The notes under the pieces are model-generated. The model did not search any database. It saw only the letters and a program-made list of their open reading frames with translations, and had not been told where the DNA came from. 47,861 nucleotides of DNA from Aquipseudomonas ullengensis. Its GTDB lineage: Bacteria > Pseudomonadota > Gammaproteobacteria > Pseudomonadales > Pseudomonadaceae. The stretch spans positions 1-47,861 of the forward strand of contig NZ_JACJUD010000009.1 in NCBI RefSeq assembly GCF_014174475.1, given 5' to 3'. The translations under genes and the position numbers were made by a program. Below, piece by piece: positions 8,229 to 16,879 of this stretch; the stretch's first letter is position 1; each line of letters starts with the position of its first letter.

Positions 8229-10547
8229 TCAATTAAGCCAGCCGCGTACCCAGTCCATCACCGCATCAGCCGGCGCGCTCTGGCCGCAAGGCTGCCCCTG
8301 GGGTGGTTCGCTGCCGCGAATATACGGCATCTGCACAGCCCCCGGACAACCCGCCGCCGAGCCCTGACCGCTGCTGGCATTGACCCAGGCCTGTACCACG
8401 TTGTCCGGCAGCGGCATGTCCAACGGCAATGGATCGGCCTTGACCATGAAGCTGGTCCACACCTGCAAGGCACCGGTCGCGCCGGTCAACGGTGTCTTGC
8501 CGTTGTCGTCGCGCCCCAGCCAGACCACCGCCAGCAGATCCTGGCTGAAGCCGGCAAACCAGCTGTCACGCGAGTCGTTACTGGTGCCGGTCTTGCCGGC
8601 CAGCGTCAGCGACGACGGCAACTGGCTGTAGACCGAACGGCCAGTGCCTTCGCGCATCACGCGCTGCATGGCGTTCTGCACCAGGTAAATCGCACCCGGA
8701 TCGAAGCGCTGCTGGATCTGGAACGGATAACGCTTGAGCGGCTCGCCCTCGGCAGTCAGCACGCTGCGAATACCCCGCAGCGGCGTATTGAAACCGCCAT
8801 TGGCCAGGGTCTGGTACATGGTCGCCACTTCCATCGGGCTGAGCGAACCAGCCCCCAGCAGCATCGACGGATAGGCCGGCCACTCGCGACTGACACCCAG
8901 GCGCGCGAGGGTTTTGAGCACATTTGGCACGCCCAGTTCCAGGCCGAGCTTGGCAGTCGACAGGTTGTAGGAGTTGGCCAGGCCCTGATACAGGTAAATG
9001 GTGCCGTGAGCCTTGTGGTCATAGTTCTGCGGGCGCCAGACCTGGCCGTCCTGGCCCTTGACCGAGAATGGCTCGTCGGACACCCAACTGGTCAGGGTGT
9101 ACTGGCTCGGTTTCTCCAGCGCCGTGAGGTAGACCGCCGGCTTGATCAGCGAGCCAATCGGCCGCGCCGCATCCAGCACCCGGTTGAAACCGGCATAGCG
9201 CGGCTGGCGACTGCCGAGCATGGCCTGTACTTCACCATTCTCCGGATTGGCCACCAGCATCGCCGCCTCCACTTCATCGACGCCCTTGCGCCCACCAAGG
9301 CGCTTGAGGGTCTCGGCCAGGGCCGCCTCGGCCTTGAGCTGGAGGATCGGGTCGAAGCTGGTGAAGATGCGCAGCCCTTCCTCAGTCAGGTCTTCCTCTC
9401 GGTAATCCTCGCGCAGCTGGCGTTTGACCAGGTCGAGGAATGCCGGGAACGAGCTGTCAGCCAGGCTGCCACGCTTGGTCACGCCCAGCGGCTTGTTCTT
9501 AGCCGCCTCGGCTTCGGCCACCGTGACCACGCCCTGCTGTGCCAACAGGTCGAGCACCAGGTTGCGGCGCTTGAGCGCCAGCTCCGGATTGCGCCGCGGG
9601 TTATAGACAGTCGGCCCCTTGACCATGCCCACCAGCAGCGCCACCTGATCGAGCTTGAGCTCGCTCAACGGCTGGCTGAAGAAGTACTGACTGGCCAGAC
9701 CGAAGCCATGAACCGCGCGCTGGCCGTCCTGACCGAGGAACACCTCGTTGAGGTAAGCCTCGAGGATCTCCCGCTTGTCGTAATGCAGCTCCAGCAACAC
9801 CGCCATCATCGCCTCGGTGGCCTTGCGAGTGAGGCTGCGTTCGTTGGTCAGGTAGAAGTTCTTCACCAACTGCTGGGTCAGAGTACTGCCACCCTGGCGC
9901 AGTTGGCCGGCCGTGGCGTTGATCCATACGGCGCGGGCGATACCCTTGGGCGAAACGCCGAAGTGGTTGAAGAACTCGCGGTCCTCCACCGCCACCAGGG
10001 TTTCCAGCAGATACGGCGGCACCTGATCCAGCTTGATCAGGATGCGGTCTTCGTGGTGCGCCGGGTACAGACCGCCCACCAGCAGGGGCTCCATACGGGC
10101 CACGGCGAGGTTGCCGCCATTGGCCTGGGTCAGGCCGGCGACGTAATCACCGGAGAAACGCACGCGTACATGCTGCGAAGCCTCGTTGCCCTCGTAGAAC
10201 TGGAAGCCGCGGGTGAACAAGTCGATCTGATTGCCGTTGACCGCTGCCGCACCCGGCCCATTGGCCGCGCCTTCACGGCGATAACCCAGCGCGTCGAGTT
10301 CGGTGAGGAAATCCTGCTTGCTCAGTTTCTGCCCGACGAACAGTTCCAGAGGACGGGCATAGACCTTGGCCGGCACCGTCCAGCGCTTGCCGGAGAATTT
10401 CTCCTGCACCACGGCGTCCAGGTACACGGCGAAGCCGGCGAGAACCACCAGACCGACCAATGCCAGTTTGAGAACCCAGCCAAGCCAGGGACGAGAGGCG
10501 CCAGAGCGGCGCTTGGCGCTTTTGCGCGGGGTACGGGAACGAGTCAT
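8229..10547 (-). CDS. mrcB: Penicillin-binding protein 1B, bifunctional peptidoglycan synthase
   Basis: A 772-aa class A PBP that polymerises glycan strands and cross-links peptides in the periplasm. A basic cytoplasmic tail (about 1-22), one membrane anchor (about 23-45) and a UB2H-like region come first. The transglycosylase follows with catalytic Glu in EDREFFNHFG (about residue 190) and QGGSTLTQQLVKN. The transpeptidase has GSLIKP (about 465), SYN (about 527) and KTGTS (about 653). All motifs are intact. It is the first gene of mrcB-lpoP-yqcC. Also called ponB in Pseudomonas. Confidence 0.97.
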   Translation of the reverse strand: MTRSRTPRKSAKRRSGASRPWLGWVLKLALVGLVVLAGFAVYLDAVVQEKFSGKRWTVPAKVYARPLELFVGQKLSKQDFLTELDALGYRREGAANGPGAAAVNGNQIDLFTRGFQFYEGNEASQHVRVRFSGDYVAGLTQANGGNLAVARMEPLLVGGLYPAHHEDRILIKLDQVPPYLLETLVAVEDREFFNHFGVSPKGIARAVWINATAGQLRQGGSTLTQQLVKNFYLTNERSLTRKATEAMMAVLLELHYDKREILEAYLNEVFLGQDGQRAVHGFGLASQYFFSQPLSELKLDQVALLVGMVKGPTVYNPRRNPELALKRRNLVLDLLAQQGVVTVAEAEAAKNKPLGVTKRGSLADSSFPAFLDLVKRQLREDYREEDLTEEGLRIFTSFDPILQLKAEAALAETLKRLGGRKGVDEVEAAMLVANPENGEVQAMLGSRQPRYAGFNRVLDAARPIGSLIKPAVYLTALEKPSQYTLTSWVSDEPFSVKGQDGQVWRPQNYDHKAHGTIYLYQGLANSYNLSTAKLGLELGVPNVLKTLARLGVSREWPAYPSMLLGAGSLSPMEVATMYQTLANGGFNTPLRGIRSVLTAEGEPLKRYPFQIQQRFDPGAIYLVQNAMQRVMREGTGRSVYSQLPSSLTLAGKTGTSNDSRDSWFAGFSQDLLAVVWLGRDDNGKTPLTGATGALQVWTSFMVKADPLPLDMPLPDNVVQAWVNASSGQGSAAGCPGAVQMPYIRGSEPPQGQPCGQSAPADAVMDWVRGWLN

Positions 10548-10664
10548 GGCGCGGCATTATACGCACTTTGCCTAGGCCGGACAGGCGCACTCCGGCGGTT
10601 TGCAGAGCGCCTCACAGCGGCCATAATGCCGGCTCTTATCGACGTTAAAAGCTAAGGAAAGACC

Positions 10665-12224
10665 GTGAGCCAAGCCCTGATCGCCGCGCTGCAGAACCCG
10701 GCCCTCTACCCCCATGCGGTGGACGGTTTCCAGGTCATCGAGACGCACATTTCCTGGGTGCTGCTCACCGGCCCCTTCGCCTACAAGATCAAGAAGCCGG
10801 TGAACTTCGGCTTCCTCGACTTCACCAGCCTCGACGCCCGCCAGCATTTCTGCGGCGAAGAGCTGCGCCTCAACCAGCGCCTGACCGAAGGCCTGTACCT
10901 GGAGGTCCTGCCGATCACCGGCAGCGAGAGCGCTCCGCAACTCGGCGGCGCCGGCCCGGCCATCGAATATGTGCTGAAAATGCGCCAGTTCCCGCAGAGC
11001 CAGCTACTCAGCGCCGTGCAAGCCCGCGGTGAGCTGACGCCGGCACATATCGACGCCCTGGCCGAGCAGATTGCCGGTTTCCATGCCCGCACCCCGGCCG
11101 TGGCCACCACCCATCCGCTTTGCGAGCCGCAGGCCATCGTTGCGCCAATGCGGCAGAACTTCGAGCAGATCCGCCCACTGCTGTCCGACGCCGCCGACCT
11201 GCGCCAACTCGACGCCCTGGACGCCTGGGTGGAAGCCAGCATCTCCCGCCTGGAGCCGCTACTGGCCCGGCGCGCGGCCGCCGGTGCAATCCGCGAGTGC
11301 CACGGTGACATCCACCTGGGCAACGCCACCCTGCTCGACGGCAAAGCCGTGCTGTTCGACTGCATTGAATTCAACGAGCCGTTCCGCCTGATCGACATCG
11401 CCCTGGATGCCGCCTTCCTCGCCATGGACCTCGAAGACCGCGGCCTCAAGGCCCTGTCGCGGCGCTTCGTCAGCGCCTGGCTGGAGCACAGCGGCGACTA
11501 CGACGCCCTGGAACTGCTCAACCTCTACAAGACCCACCGCGCACTGGTGCGTGCCAAGGTTGCGCTGTTCAGCCTGGCCCACCAAACCGATGAGCAGCAG
11601 CGTGCCGCCACGCTGAGCCAGTACCGCAACTACGCCAACCTGGCGGAAAGCTACAGCGCCATTCCCACGCCGTTCCTGGCCATCACCACCGGCGTCTCGG
11701 CCGTCGGCAAAAGCCACGTCGCCCTGCGCCTGGTCGAAGCCCTTGGCGCCATTCGCCTGCGTTCGGACGTGGAGCGCAAGCGCCTGTTCGGCGAGCAGTC
11801 CGGCGAAAAGAATGACCTGTACAGCGGCATCTACACCCAGGAAGCCACCCAGGCTACCTATCAACGCCTGCACCAGCTGGCGGATAGCGCGCTGCACGCC
11901 GGCTACCCGGTGGTACTGGACGCCGCCTACCTGAAACAGGCACAGCGCAGCGCTGCCTGGCAGGTGGCCGAGCAGAATGGCGATCCGTTCCTGATCCTCG
12001 ACTGCCAGGCTCCGCAAGAAGTCATCGCCGGCTGGCTGCAACAGCGCCAGAGCGAAGGCGGCGACCCGTCCGACGCCACCCTCGAAGTGATTCAGGCCCA
12101 GCAAGCCAACCGCGAAGCCCTGAGCGACGACGAACAGGCTCACAGCAAGCGCGTCGACACCCACGACGCCACCAGCCTGGACAGCCTGATCGAGCGCATT
12201 CGCCAGCGCCTGCCAGGGCTCTGA
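10665..12224 (+). CDS. Bifunctional APH-like phosphotransferase / P-loop ATPase
   Basis: A 519-aa protein joining an aminoglycoside-phosphotransferase-like domain (about 1-330) to a C-terminal AAA/zeta-toxin-like nucleotide kinase domain (about 335-515). The first shows HGDIHLGN and VLFDCIEFN, matching the catalytic and metal-binding loops. The second has a Walker A, GVSAVGKS. The substrate of neither domain is known. The start is GTG at 10665, twelve bases after AAGGAAAG; no ATG fits. It is divergent from mrcB. The Walker-type half could phosphorylate a small molecule, but this is inference. Confidence 0.85.
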   Translation: MSQALIAALQNPALYPHAVDGFQVIETHISWVLLTGPFAYKIKKPVNFGFLDFTSLDARQHFCGEELRLNQRLTEGLYLEVLPITGSESAPQLGGAGPAIEYVLKMRQFPQSQLLSAVQARGELTPAHIDALAEQIAGFHARTPAVATTHPLCEPQAIVAPMRQNFEQIRPLLSDAADLRQLDALDAWVEASISRLEPLLARRAAAGAIRECHGDIHLGNATLLDGKAVLFDCIEFNEPFRLIDIALDAAFLAMDLEDRGLKALSRRFVSAWLEHSGDYDALELLNLYKTHRALVRAKVALFSLAHQTDEQQRAATLSQYRNYANLAESYSAIPTPFLAITTGVSAVGKSHVALRLVEALGAIRLRSDVERKRLFGEQSGEKNDLYSGIYTQEATQATYQRLHQLADSALHAGYPVVLDAAYLKQAQRSAAWQVAEQNGDPFLILDCQAPQEVIAGWLQQRQSEGGDPSDATLEVIQAQQANREALSDDEQAHSKRVDTHDATSLDSLIERIRQRLPGL

Positions 12225-12238
12225 GGCAATCCGCCGTC

Positions 12239-12271
12239 GGGCCTGCCGCTGTCTATACTCGCGGCAGGCCC
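12239..12271 (+). promoter_or_regulatory. Perfect 11-bp inverted repeat with a -10-like loop
   Basis: GGGCCTGCCGC (12239-12249) and its complement (12261-12271) flank an 11-base loop containing TATACT (12254-12259). It lies 17 bases before the pentapeptide-repeat gene, so it could be an operator around its promoter or an RNA hairpin. No good -35 is seen. Confidence 0.45.
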
Positions 12272-12287
12272 AGAACGGAGGCACGCC

Positions 12288-12632
12288 ATGAGTCAGCCAC
12301 GCCAGCTCGACAACCCGCTTTACCGCTTGCTGCACGATGAAAAAGTCAGCGAGTTCAACTCGCAGAAACCCAAGGACGCCAAGATAGACCTGCGCGGCGG
12401 CGATTTCCGCGGCCTCGACCTGCGTGCCCTGGATGCCCACGGTGTCGACTTTACCGACGCTTACTTCCGCGGTGCCGATCTGCGCGGCCTGGATCTTCGT
12501 GATGCCGCGCTGGAAGGCGCCAGCATTGCCCATGCACAGATCTCCGGCGCCTACTTCCCGGCCGAACTCACCGCCGACGAGATTCTTATGTCGGTCAATT
12601 TCGGTACTCGCCTGCGCTACCGCACTCGCTAA
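12288..12632 (+). CDS. Pentapeptide-repeat protein
   Basis: A 114-aa protein with tandem A(D/N)LxX-type repeats from about residue 30 to 85 (for example DLRGGDF, GLDLRALDA, GADLRGLDL). These should form a short right-handed quadrilateral beta-helix. A charged N-terminal segment and a basic tail lie outside it. Some pentapeptide proteins mimic DNA and protect gyrase; nothing here shows that role. GGAGG lies eight bases before the ATG. The order kinase-like gene, pentapeptide gene, TfoX-C gene is shared with P. aeruginosa. Confidence 0.88.
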   Translation: MSQPRQLDNPLYRLLHDEKVSEFNSQKPKDAKIDLRGGDFRGLDLRALDAHGVDFTDAYFRGADLRGLDLRDAALEGASIAHAQISGAYFPAELTADEILMSVNFGTRLRYRTR

Positions 12633-12645
12633 GGCGAGGGCATCG

Positions 12646-13407
12646 ATGAGCGAAATCACCCGCCTGTTCGGCAACCGCGCCCGCGCCTACGCCAGCTTTC
12701 GCCCGCAATACCCGCAAGCACTGTTCGCCTGGCTGGCCAGCAATAGCCCCGGAAACCAGTGCGCGCTCGATATTGCCTGCGGCAACGGCCAGGCCAGTCG
12801 GCCCTTGCTGGGATATTTCCAACAGGTGCTGGCCTGCGACGGCAGCCCGGAGCAACTGCTGGCCGCCACCGACCTCGCTGGCGTCGGCGTGTTTGCCGCC
12901 GATGCGCAGGCCCTGCCGCTGGCCGATGCCAGCCTGGACCTGATCGTCGTCGCCCAGGCACTGCACTGGTTCGCCACCCCGAGTTTCTTCGCCGAAACCG
13001 CGCGCCTGCTCAAACCGGACGGCCTGTTCTGCGCCTGGTGCTACAGCCTGCTGCAGATCGACGCTGAACTCGATGCCGTGCTCCACGACTTCTACTGGAA
13101 CACCCTCGGCGGCTACTGGCCACAGGGCCGGGCCAGTGTGGATGCGGGTTACAGCGACATCCAGGCGCCTTTCGCGCGGCTCGCCGTGCCGGCGTTCGCC
13201 ATTGAACTCGAATGGGATCTACCACAGTTGTTCGGCTATCTCAGCACCTGGTCCGCCGTACAGAAACTAGAGCAAGCCAGTGGACGTGACCCGCTGCTTG
13301 ACCTGTTACCCAACCTGGAAAAAGCCTGGGGAACACCGCAACGGCGGCGTTTTGTGCGATGGCCGCTACACTTCCTTGCAGGCCAACCCGCACGGCCCCA
13401 TCAGTAG
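12646..13407 (+). CDS. Class I SAM-dependent methyltransferase
   Basis: 253 aa with the Methyltransf_11/UbiE-like fold. Motif I is ALDIACGNGQA (about residues 39-49), and the post-I acidic residue is in VLACDGS. The conserved AQALPLADASLDLIVVAQALHWF stretch follows. The substrate is unknown; related yeast and bacterial proteins are trans-aconitate methyltransferase-like. The ATG at 12646 is preferred, with GAGGG upstream; longer in-frame starts would lie inside the pentapeptide gene. It is not part of the P. aeruginosa order as I recall it, so it may be a lineage-specific insertion. Confidence 0.88.
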   Translation: MSEITRLFGNRARAYASFRPQYPQALFAWLASNSPGNQCALDIACGNGQASRPLLGYFQQVLACDGSPEQLLAATDLAGVGVFAADAQALPLADASLDLIVVAQALHWFATPSFFAETARLLKPDGLFCAWCYSLLQIDAELDAVLHDFYWNTLGGYWPQGRASVDAGYSDIQAPFARLAVPAFAIELEWDLPQLFGYLSTWSAVQKLEQASGRDPLLDLLPNLEKAWGTPQRRRFVRWPLHFLAGQPARPHQ

Positions 13408-13432
13408 CTGCGCAGCAATGCATGGAGGCGCA

Positions 13433-13705
13433 ATGAACGATGAACTGCAACACCTGAAAAATCTGGGGAAAACTTCCGCGCAGTGGCTCCATGCGGTTGG
13501 CATCCACAACGCTACCGATCTGCGCCGCCTGGGCGCCGTAGACGCCTATCGTGCCGTACGTGCGCGAGGCTTTCGCGCCTCCAAGGTGCTGCTGTATGCC
13601 ATTGAGGGCGCGCTACTGGATGTGCACTGGAACCAGCTTCCACCGGCACACAAGGCAGAACTGAACGGTCAGGTCGACGCGCTGGGCATGAGCAACAAGA
13701 GCTAG
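13433..13705 (+). CDS. TfoX C-terminal domain protein
   Basis: A 90-aa protein made almost entirely of the TfoX C-terminal helix-hairpin-helix-like domain: LKNLGKTSAQWLHAVGI, DLRRLGAVDAYRAVRA, then a terminal helical part. TfoX/Sxy promotes competence in Haemophilus, but isolated C-terminal domains like this one have no known function. The ATG at 13433 has GGAGG five bases upstream. It lies 25 bases after the methyltransferase and may share its transcript. Confidence 0.85.
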   Translation: MNDELQHLKNLGKTSAQWLHAVGIHNATDLRRLGAVDAYRAVRARGFRASKVLLYAIEGALLDVHWNQLPPAHKAELNGQVDALGMSNKS

Positions 13706-13812
13706 CTCACAACCTCCAAGCGCGGCCATTTACCTGCATTTCGGCGGCGCCTATTGTTGCAGGGTCGCGCGTGGCTTATCGTCCGCCCCTGCCAGCTCAA
13801 GGAATTACTGTC

Positions 13813-14613
13813 ATGTACCTACTCGGGGAGCAACCGGCCTACGCCGACCAGCTGATCCAACGCCTGCAGAGCCTGCCCGCGCAGTTGCTCGACGGCCTGC
13901 AGCCCAGCGGCCCGCCGCTGCGTCTGGAACAGGTCGATGACCTGGCGAAGATTCTGCCCGGCAATCAGCTGTACATCATCGAGAACGGTCTGCTGCACGC
14001 CCTGGTCGATGAGCGCCCGCTGTTCTATCTCCAGGAAGGCGACCTGGTCGGCCTGCGTCAGGGTATCGATTTGCCGAGCTGCCGCTACAGCAGCGAAGAA
14101 CCCCTGGCACTGATCCCCTACAGCCGCACCGACGTGTTCAAGCACATCTATGCCAGTGAACAACGCCAGGAACTGTTCATCCAGTACCTGATCGGCCACA
14201 CCGCCCTGCTGTCTGACGCCCTCGCGCGCCTCAAGCAGCCGGAGATTCGCCCGGCCACCGGCTTCCAGCACTTCGCCGCCGGCGAGGAACTGATTCACCA
14301 GGGCGATGAAGCCGACCACGTGTTCGTCATCATCGAAGGCCACGCCGAAGCGCATGTCGATGGGCAGAAGGTTGGCGATGTGCAGAAGGACGAGATCTTC
14401 GGCGCCATGGCCGTGTTCACCCGCGAGAAGCGCAGTGCCACGGTGATCGCCAGCGAACCCTGTACCGTCATGGTCATCCCCAAAGACCAGTTCCTCAGCC
14501 TCATGCAGAGCAACCCGCGCATTGCCCACAGCCTGATCGAGAGCATGGCCCGACGCATCGACCTGCTGAACAAGGAAGTCACCCAGCTGCGCCTGCCGCG
14601 TGAAGCGACCTGA
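13813..14613 (+). CDS. cbpA: Cyclic-nucleotide-binding protein CbpA
   Basis: 266 aa. The C-terminal cNMP-binding domain (about residues 145-255) shows FAAGEELIHQGDEADHVFVI, the phosphate-binding cassette region DEIFGAMAVFTREKRSATV and the closing helix. The N-terminal half is a second, degenerate fold. No DNA-binding HTH is visible, so it is not a Crp-like regulator. In P. aeruginosa CbpA is a polarly located cAMP-binding protein under Vfr control. Synteny with prrF supports the name. The ATG at 13813 is preceded by AAGGA; an upstream ATG at 13771 has no such site. Confidence 0.85.
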   Translation: MYLLGEQPAYADQLIQRLQSLPAQLLDGLQPSGPPLRLEQVDDLAKILPGNQLYIIENGLLHALVDERPLFYLQEGDLVGLRQGIDLPSCRYSSEEPLALIPYSRTDVFKHIYASEQRQELFIQYLIGHTALLSDALARLKQPEIRPATGFQHFAAGEELIHQGDEADHVFVIIEGHAEAHVDGQKVGDVQKDEIFGAMAVFTREKRSATVIASEPCTVMVIPKDQFLSLMQSNPRIAHSLIESMARRIDLLNKEVTQLRLPREAT

Positions 14614-14637
14614 AACAGCACGTCCAGCCAATCCCCA

Positions 14638-14672
14638 AACCAACCCCGGCCATGCGCCGGGGTTGGTTTTTC
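14638..14672 (+). terminator. Rho-independent terminator after cbpA
   Basis: An AACCAACCCCGGC arm (14638-14650), a five-base loop and the complementary arm (14656-14668) merge into a T-run ending at 14671. A strong, textbook structure. Confidence 0.92.
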
Positions 14673-14714
14673 TGGGCTAATGCCAACCAGTCGAAAATAA
14701 TTCGCATTTGGGTG

Positions 14715-14742
14715 TTGACTGCAAAATGAGAATTGTTATTAT
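14715..14742 (+). promoter_or_regulatory. prrF promoter overlapped by a Fur box
   Basis: -35 TTGACT (14715-14720), a 16-nt spacer and -10 TATTAT (14737-14742). A Fur-type 19-mer at 14722-14740 agrees with the GATAAT-repeat consensus at 13 of 19 positions and fills the spacer and the -10. Iron-loaded Fur should block it, so the RNA is made when iron is scarce. Confidence 0.85.
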
Positions 14743-14748
14743 TAACTC

Positions 14749-14863
14749 AACTGGTCGCGAGATCAGCCGATAAGCTCTAGAGACCACGCAGTCGGACTCT
14801 TCAGATTATCTCCTCATCAGGCTAATCACGGTTATTTGACCCGGCTCTGCCGGGTCTTTTTTT
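14749..14863 (+). ncRNA. prrF: PrrF iron-responsive small RNA (single copy)
   Basis: About 115 nt, starting AACTGGTCGCGAG. It carries the highly conserved pairing region around TCAGATTATCTCC and CTCATCAGGCTAATCACGG (about 14803-14831) and ends in a terminator hairpin GACCCGGC/GCCGGGTC with seven T (14857-14863). I recognise it from P. aeruginosa PrrF1/PrrF2, which repress mRNAs of iron-using proteins such as sodB and acnA. P. aeruginosa has two tandem copies after cbpA; only one is present here, so a PrrH-like double transcript cannot form. Ends are inferred from the promoter and the T-run. Confidence 0.92.
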
Positions 14864-14971
14864 GCCTGCGATTCAGCATTCCTGCTCGTCCCGAAGTGAA
14901 ACACCACGGCTCAAACCTTCCACAGCAAGCGCGGTCTTCTATCGTGTCTGTAATGCCCAAGGAAGACTGCC

Positions 14972-15457
14972 ATGCCCCGCTCCGTGCTCTCGCTTTTTGC
15001 CCGTTTGCTGGTCTGTTCACTGCTGCTTGGCCTGGCTGGCTGCAGCCTGCTGACCCCGCGCGACCCGCTGCATATCGACCTGGTCGGGCTGGAGCCGCTC
15101 GCCGGCCAGGAGATGGAGATGCGCTTTGCCGTGGTGCTGCGCGTGCAGAACCCCAATGACAACGTGATTGACTACAACGGCGTGGCCCTCGACCTGGAGG
15201 TCAACGGCCAGCCCCTGGCCAGCGGCGTCAGTGCACAGGCCGGGCAGGTGCCGCGCTTCGGCGAAGCGCTGATCCGCGTGCCGCTGAGCATTTCCACCTT
15301 CTCCCTGGTGCGCCAGGCCTGGGCGGCGTCCGGTTATCGCCAAGGGCAGGACTTGCCCTACCGGCTAAATGGCAAATTGGCCGGCGGCTTACTGGGCACG
15401 GTGCGTTTCGATGACAGCGGCACCCTGAACTGGCCCAGTCCCGCCAACGCGCCCTGA
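14972..15457 (+). CDS. LEA type 2 (WHy-domain) lipoprotein
   Basis: A 161-aa predicted lipoprotein. Its signal peptide ends LAGC with lipidated Cys24. The rest is one LEA14/WHy-like beta-sandwich with the typical opening DLVGLEPLAGQEMEMRFAVV and RVQNPND. Such proteins are linked to desiccation or envelope stress in plants and bacteria, but no function is proven for this family in Pseudomonas. AAGGAAG lies seven bases before the ATG. Confidence 0.85.
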   Translation: MPRSVLSLFARLLVCSLLLGLAGCSLLTPRDPLHIDLVGLEPLAGQEMEMRFAVVLRVQNPNDNVIDYNGVALDLEVNGQPLASGVSAQAGQVPRFGEALIRVPLSISTFSLVRQAWAASGYRQGQDLPYRLNGKLAGGLLGTVRFDDSGTLNWPSPANAP

Positions 15458-15460
15458 GCT

Positions 15461-16336
15461 TCAAGCGTCGGCCACTTTCTCCCCCGGCGCCTTGCCGTCA
15501 CGGGCGTGGTGTTCGATCACCGCATTCAGCTCGGCGCCGAACAGCAACACCGCCGAAGAGATGTACAGATAGAGCAGGAACAGGATGATCGCGCCGATGC
15601 TGCCGTAGGTCGCGTTATAGCTGGCGAAGTTCTGCGCGTAGAAGCCGAAGGCCAGCGAGGCGCCGATCCACACCATCACCGCCAGCACCGAGCCCGGTGT
15701 AATGAAGCGAAACTCCTGCTGCACATCCGGCGCCAGGTAATACACCGCCGCCACCACGGCCATCAGCATCAGCAGCGCCAGCGGCCAGCGCAGCCAGGCC
15801 CAGAGGATCACCACCGTACGTTCCAGGCCCACTTGCTGGGCCAGCCAGTTCATCGCCTGCGGGCCGGTGACCATCAGCCCTGCAGCCGTCAGCAGCGCCA
15901 GGGCGATGGCCACCGTGTACAGCAACGACAACGGCACGCGCTTCCACAGCGGCCGCGCATCGACTACGCCATAGGCCTTGTTCATCGCCGCCATGGTCGA
16001 GCGCACCGCCGCCGACGCCGTCCACAGCGCCAGCAAAATGCCCACGGAAAACAGCCCGACCTTCTGCGTCTGCAACTGCACAATCGCCGGATCGACCAGC
16101 TCCATTACCGCCCGCGGCAACACCAGCGCCGCCTGCTCGCGCAGCCAGTCGAAGAACGGCTGGATATCCAGCAGGCCGATGATCGCCACCAGAAACAGCA
16201 GAAAGGGGAACAGCGAGAAGAACAGCTGAAAGGCCAGCGCCGCCGCATAGGTCGGCAGCTCATCGTCGATGTATTCGAGCACCGTGCACTTGCTGATCGT
16301 CCACCACGAAACCCCGCGCAAATCCGGAAAGAACAT
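15461..16336 (-). CDS. YihY/BrkB family inner-membrane protein
   Basis: About 291 aa with six hydrophobic helices. The family motif LPTYAAALAFQLFFSLFPFLLFLVA is near the N-terminus and YGSIGAIILFLLYLYISSAVLLFGAELNAVIE is near the end. Members were called ribonuclease BN in error; their true role, perhaps transport or envelope maintenance, is unresolved. I prefer the ATG at 16336 (MFFPDLRG) to an upstream in-frame ATG at 16429, since the extra 31 residues are not family-like and GGGGAT precedes 16336. Its stop lies four bases from the convergent LEA gene. Confidence 0.88.
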   Translation of the reverse strand: MFFPDLRGVSWWTISKCTVLEYIDDELPTYAAALAFQLFFSLFPFLLFLVAIIGLLDIQPFFDWLREQAALVLPRAVMELVDPAIVQLQTQKVGLFSVGILLALWTASAAVRSTMAAMNKAYGVVDARPLWKRVPLSLLYTVAIALALLTAAGLMVTGPQAMNWLAQQVGLERTVVILWAWLRWPLALLMLMAVVAAVYYLAPDVQQEFRFITPGSVLAVMVWIGASLAFGFYAQNFASYNATYGSIGAIILFLLYLYISSAVLLFGAELNAVIEHHARDGKAPGEKVADA

Positions 16337-16510
16337 GCCGCCATCCCCTGCATTAAACCCATCGCTACAGGTTGGGACGACCCGCACCAGGCGGGAGTTC
16401 GACTGCAAATCGCCGCGCATCACCGCCACGCGCGCCCGGCAATGCCATCAACGCCGACAAAACCCTATACAATGCACGGCCTTTAGTACCGCTGAACCCG
16501 AGGAAGCGCC

Positions 16511-16855
16511 ATGAGCACCCTGCCGCCCTGCCCCCAATGCAACTCCGAATTCACCTACGAAGATGGCGCCCAGCTGGTGTGCCCGGAGTGTGCCCATGAG
16601 TGGTCCGCCGATGGCACCGCCGAGGCCTCGGCAGAAGGCGACAAGGTCATCCGCGATGCCGTCGGCAACGTGCTGCAGGACGGCGACACCGTCAGCGTGA
16701 TCAAAGACCTCAAGGTCAAGGGCTCGTCCCTGGTGGTCAAGGTCGGCACCAAGGTCAAGGGTATCCGCCTGTGCGACGGCGACCACGACATCGACTGCAA
16801 GATCGACGGCATCGGCGCGATGAAACTCAAGTCCGAGTTCGTTAAAAAGGTCTGA
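16511..16855 (+). CDS. PhnA/YjdM family zinc-ribbon protein
   Basis: A 114-aa soluble protein. The N-terminal zinc ribbon has CPQC (residues 8-11) and CPEC (24-27). A C-terminal SH3-like beta-barrel contains VIKDLKVKGSSLVVKVGTKVKGIRL. Often labelled alkylphosphonate utilisation PhnA, though E. coli YjdM is not needed for phosphonate use and its function is uncertain. GAGGAAG lies before the ATG, and a -10-like TATACA is at 16466-16471. It ends in its own terminator. Confidence 0.9.
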   Translation: MSTLPPCPQCNSEFTYEDGAQLVCPECAHEWSADGTAEASAEGDKVIRDAVGNVLQDGDTVSVIKDLKVKGSSLVVKVGTKVKGIRLCDGDHDIDCKIDGIGAMKLKSEFVKKV

Positions 16856-16879
16856 GCCGCCCCGCGCCTCACGCCCGCC

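Noticed and set aside
9006..10655. A 549-codon plus-strand frame
   Set aside because: Antisense to mrcB, no domain; mrcB has every catalytic motif.
16511..16855. A phosphonate-degradation gene
   Set aside because: The PhnA label is historical; no phosphonate genes are nearby.
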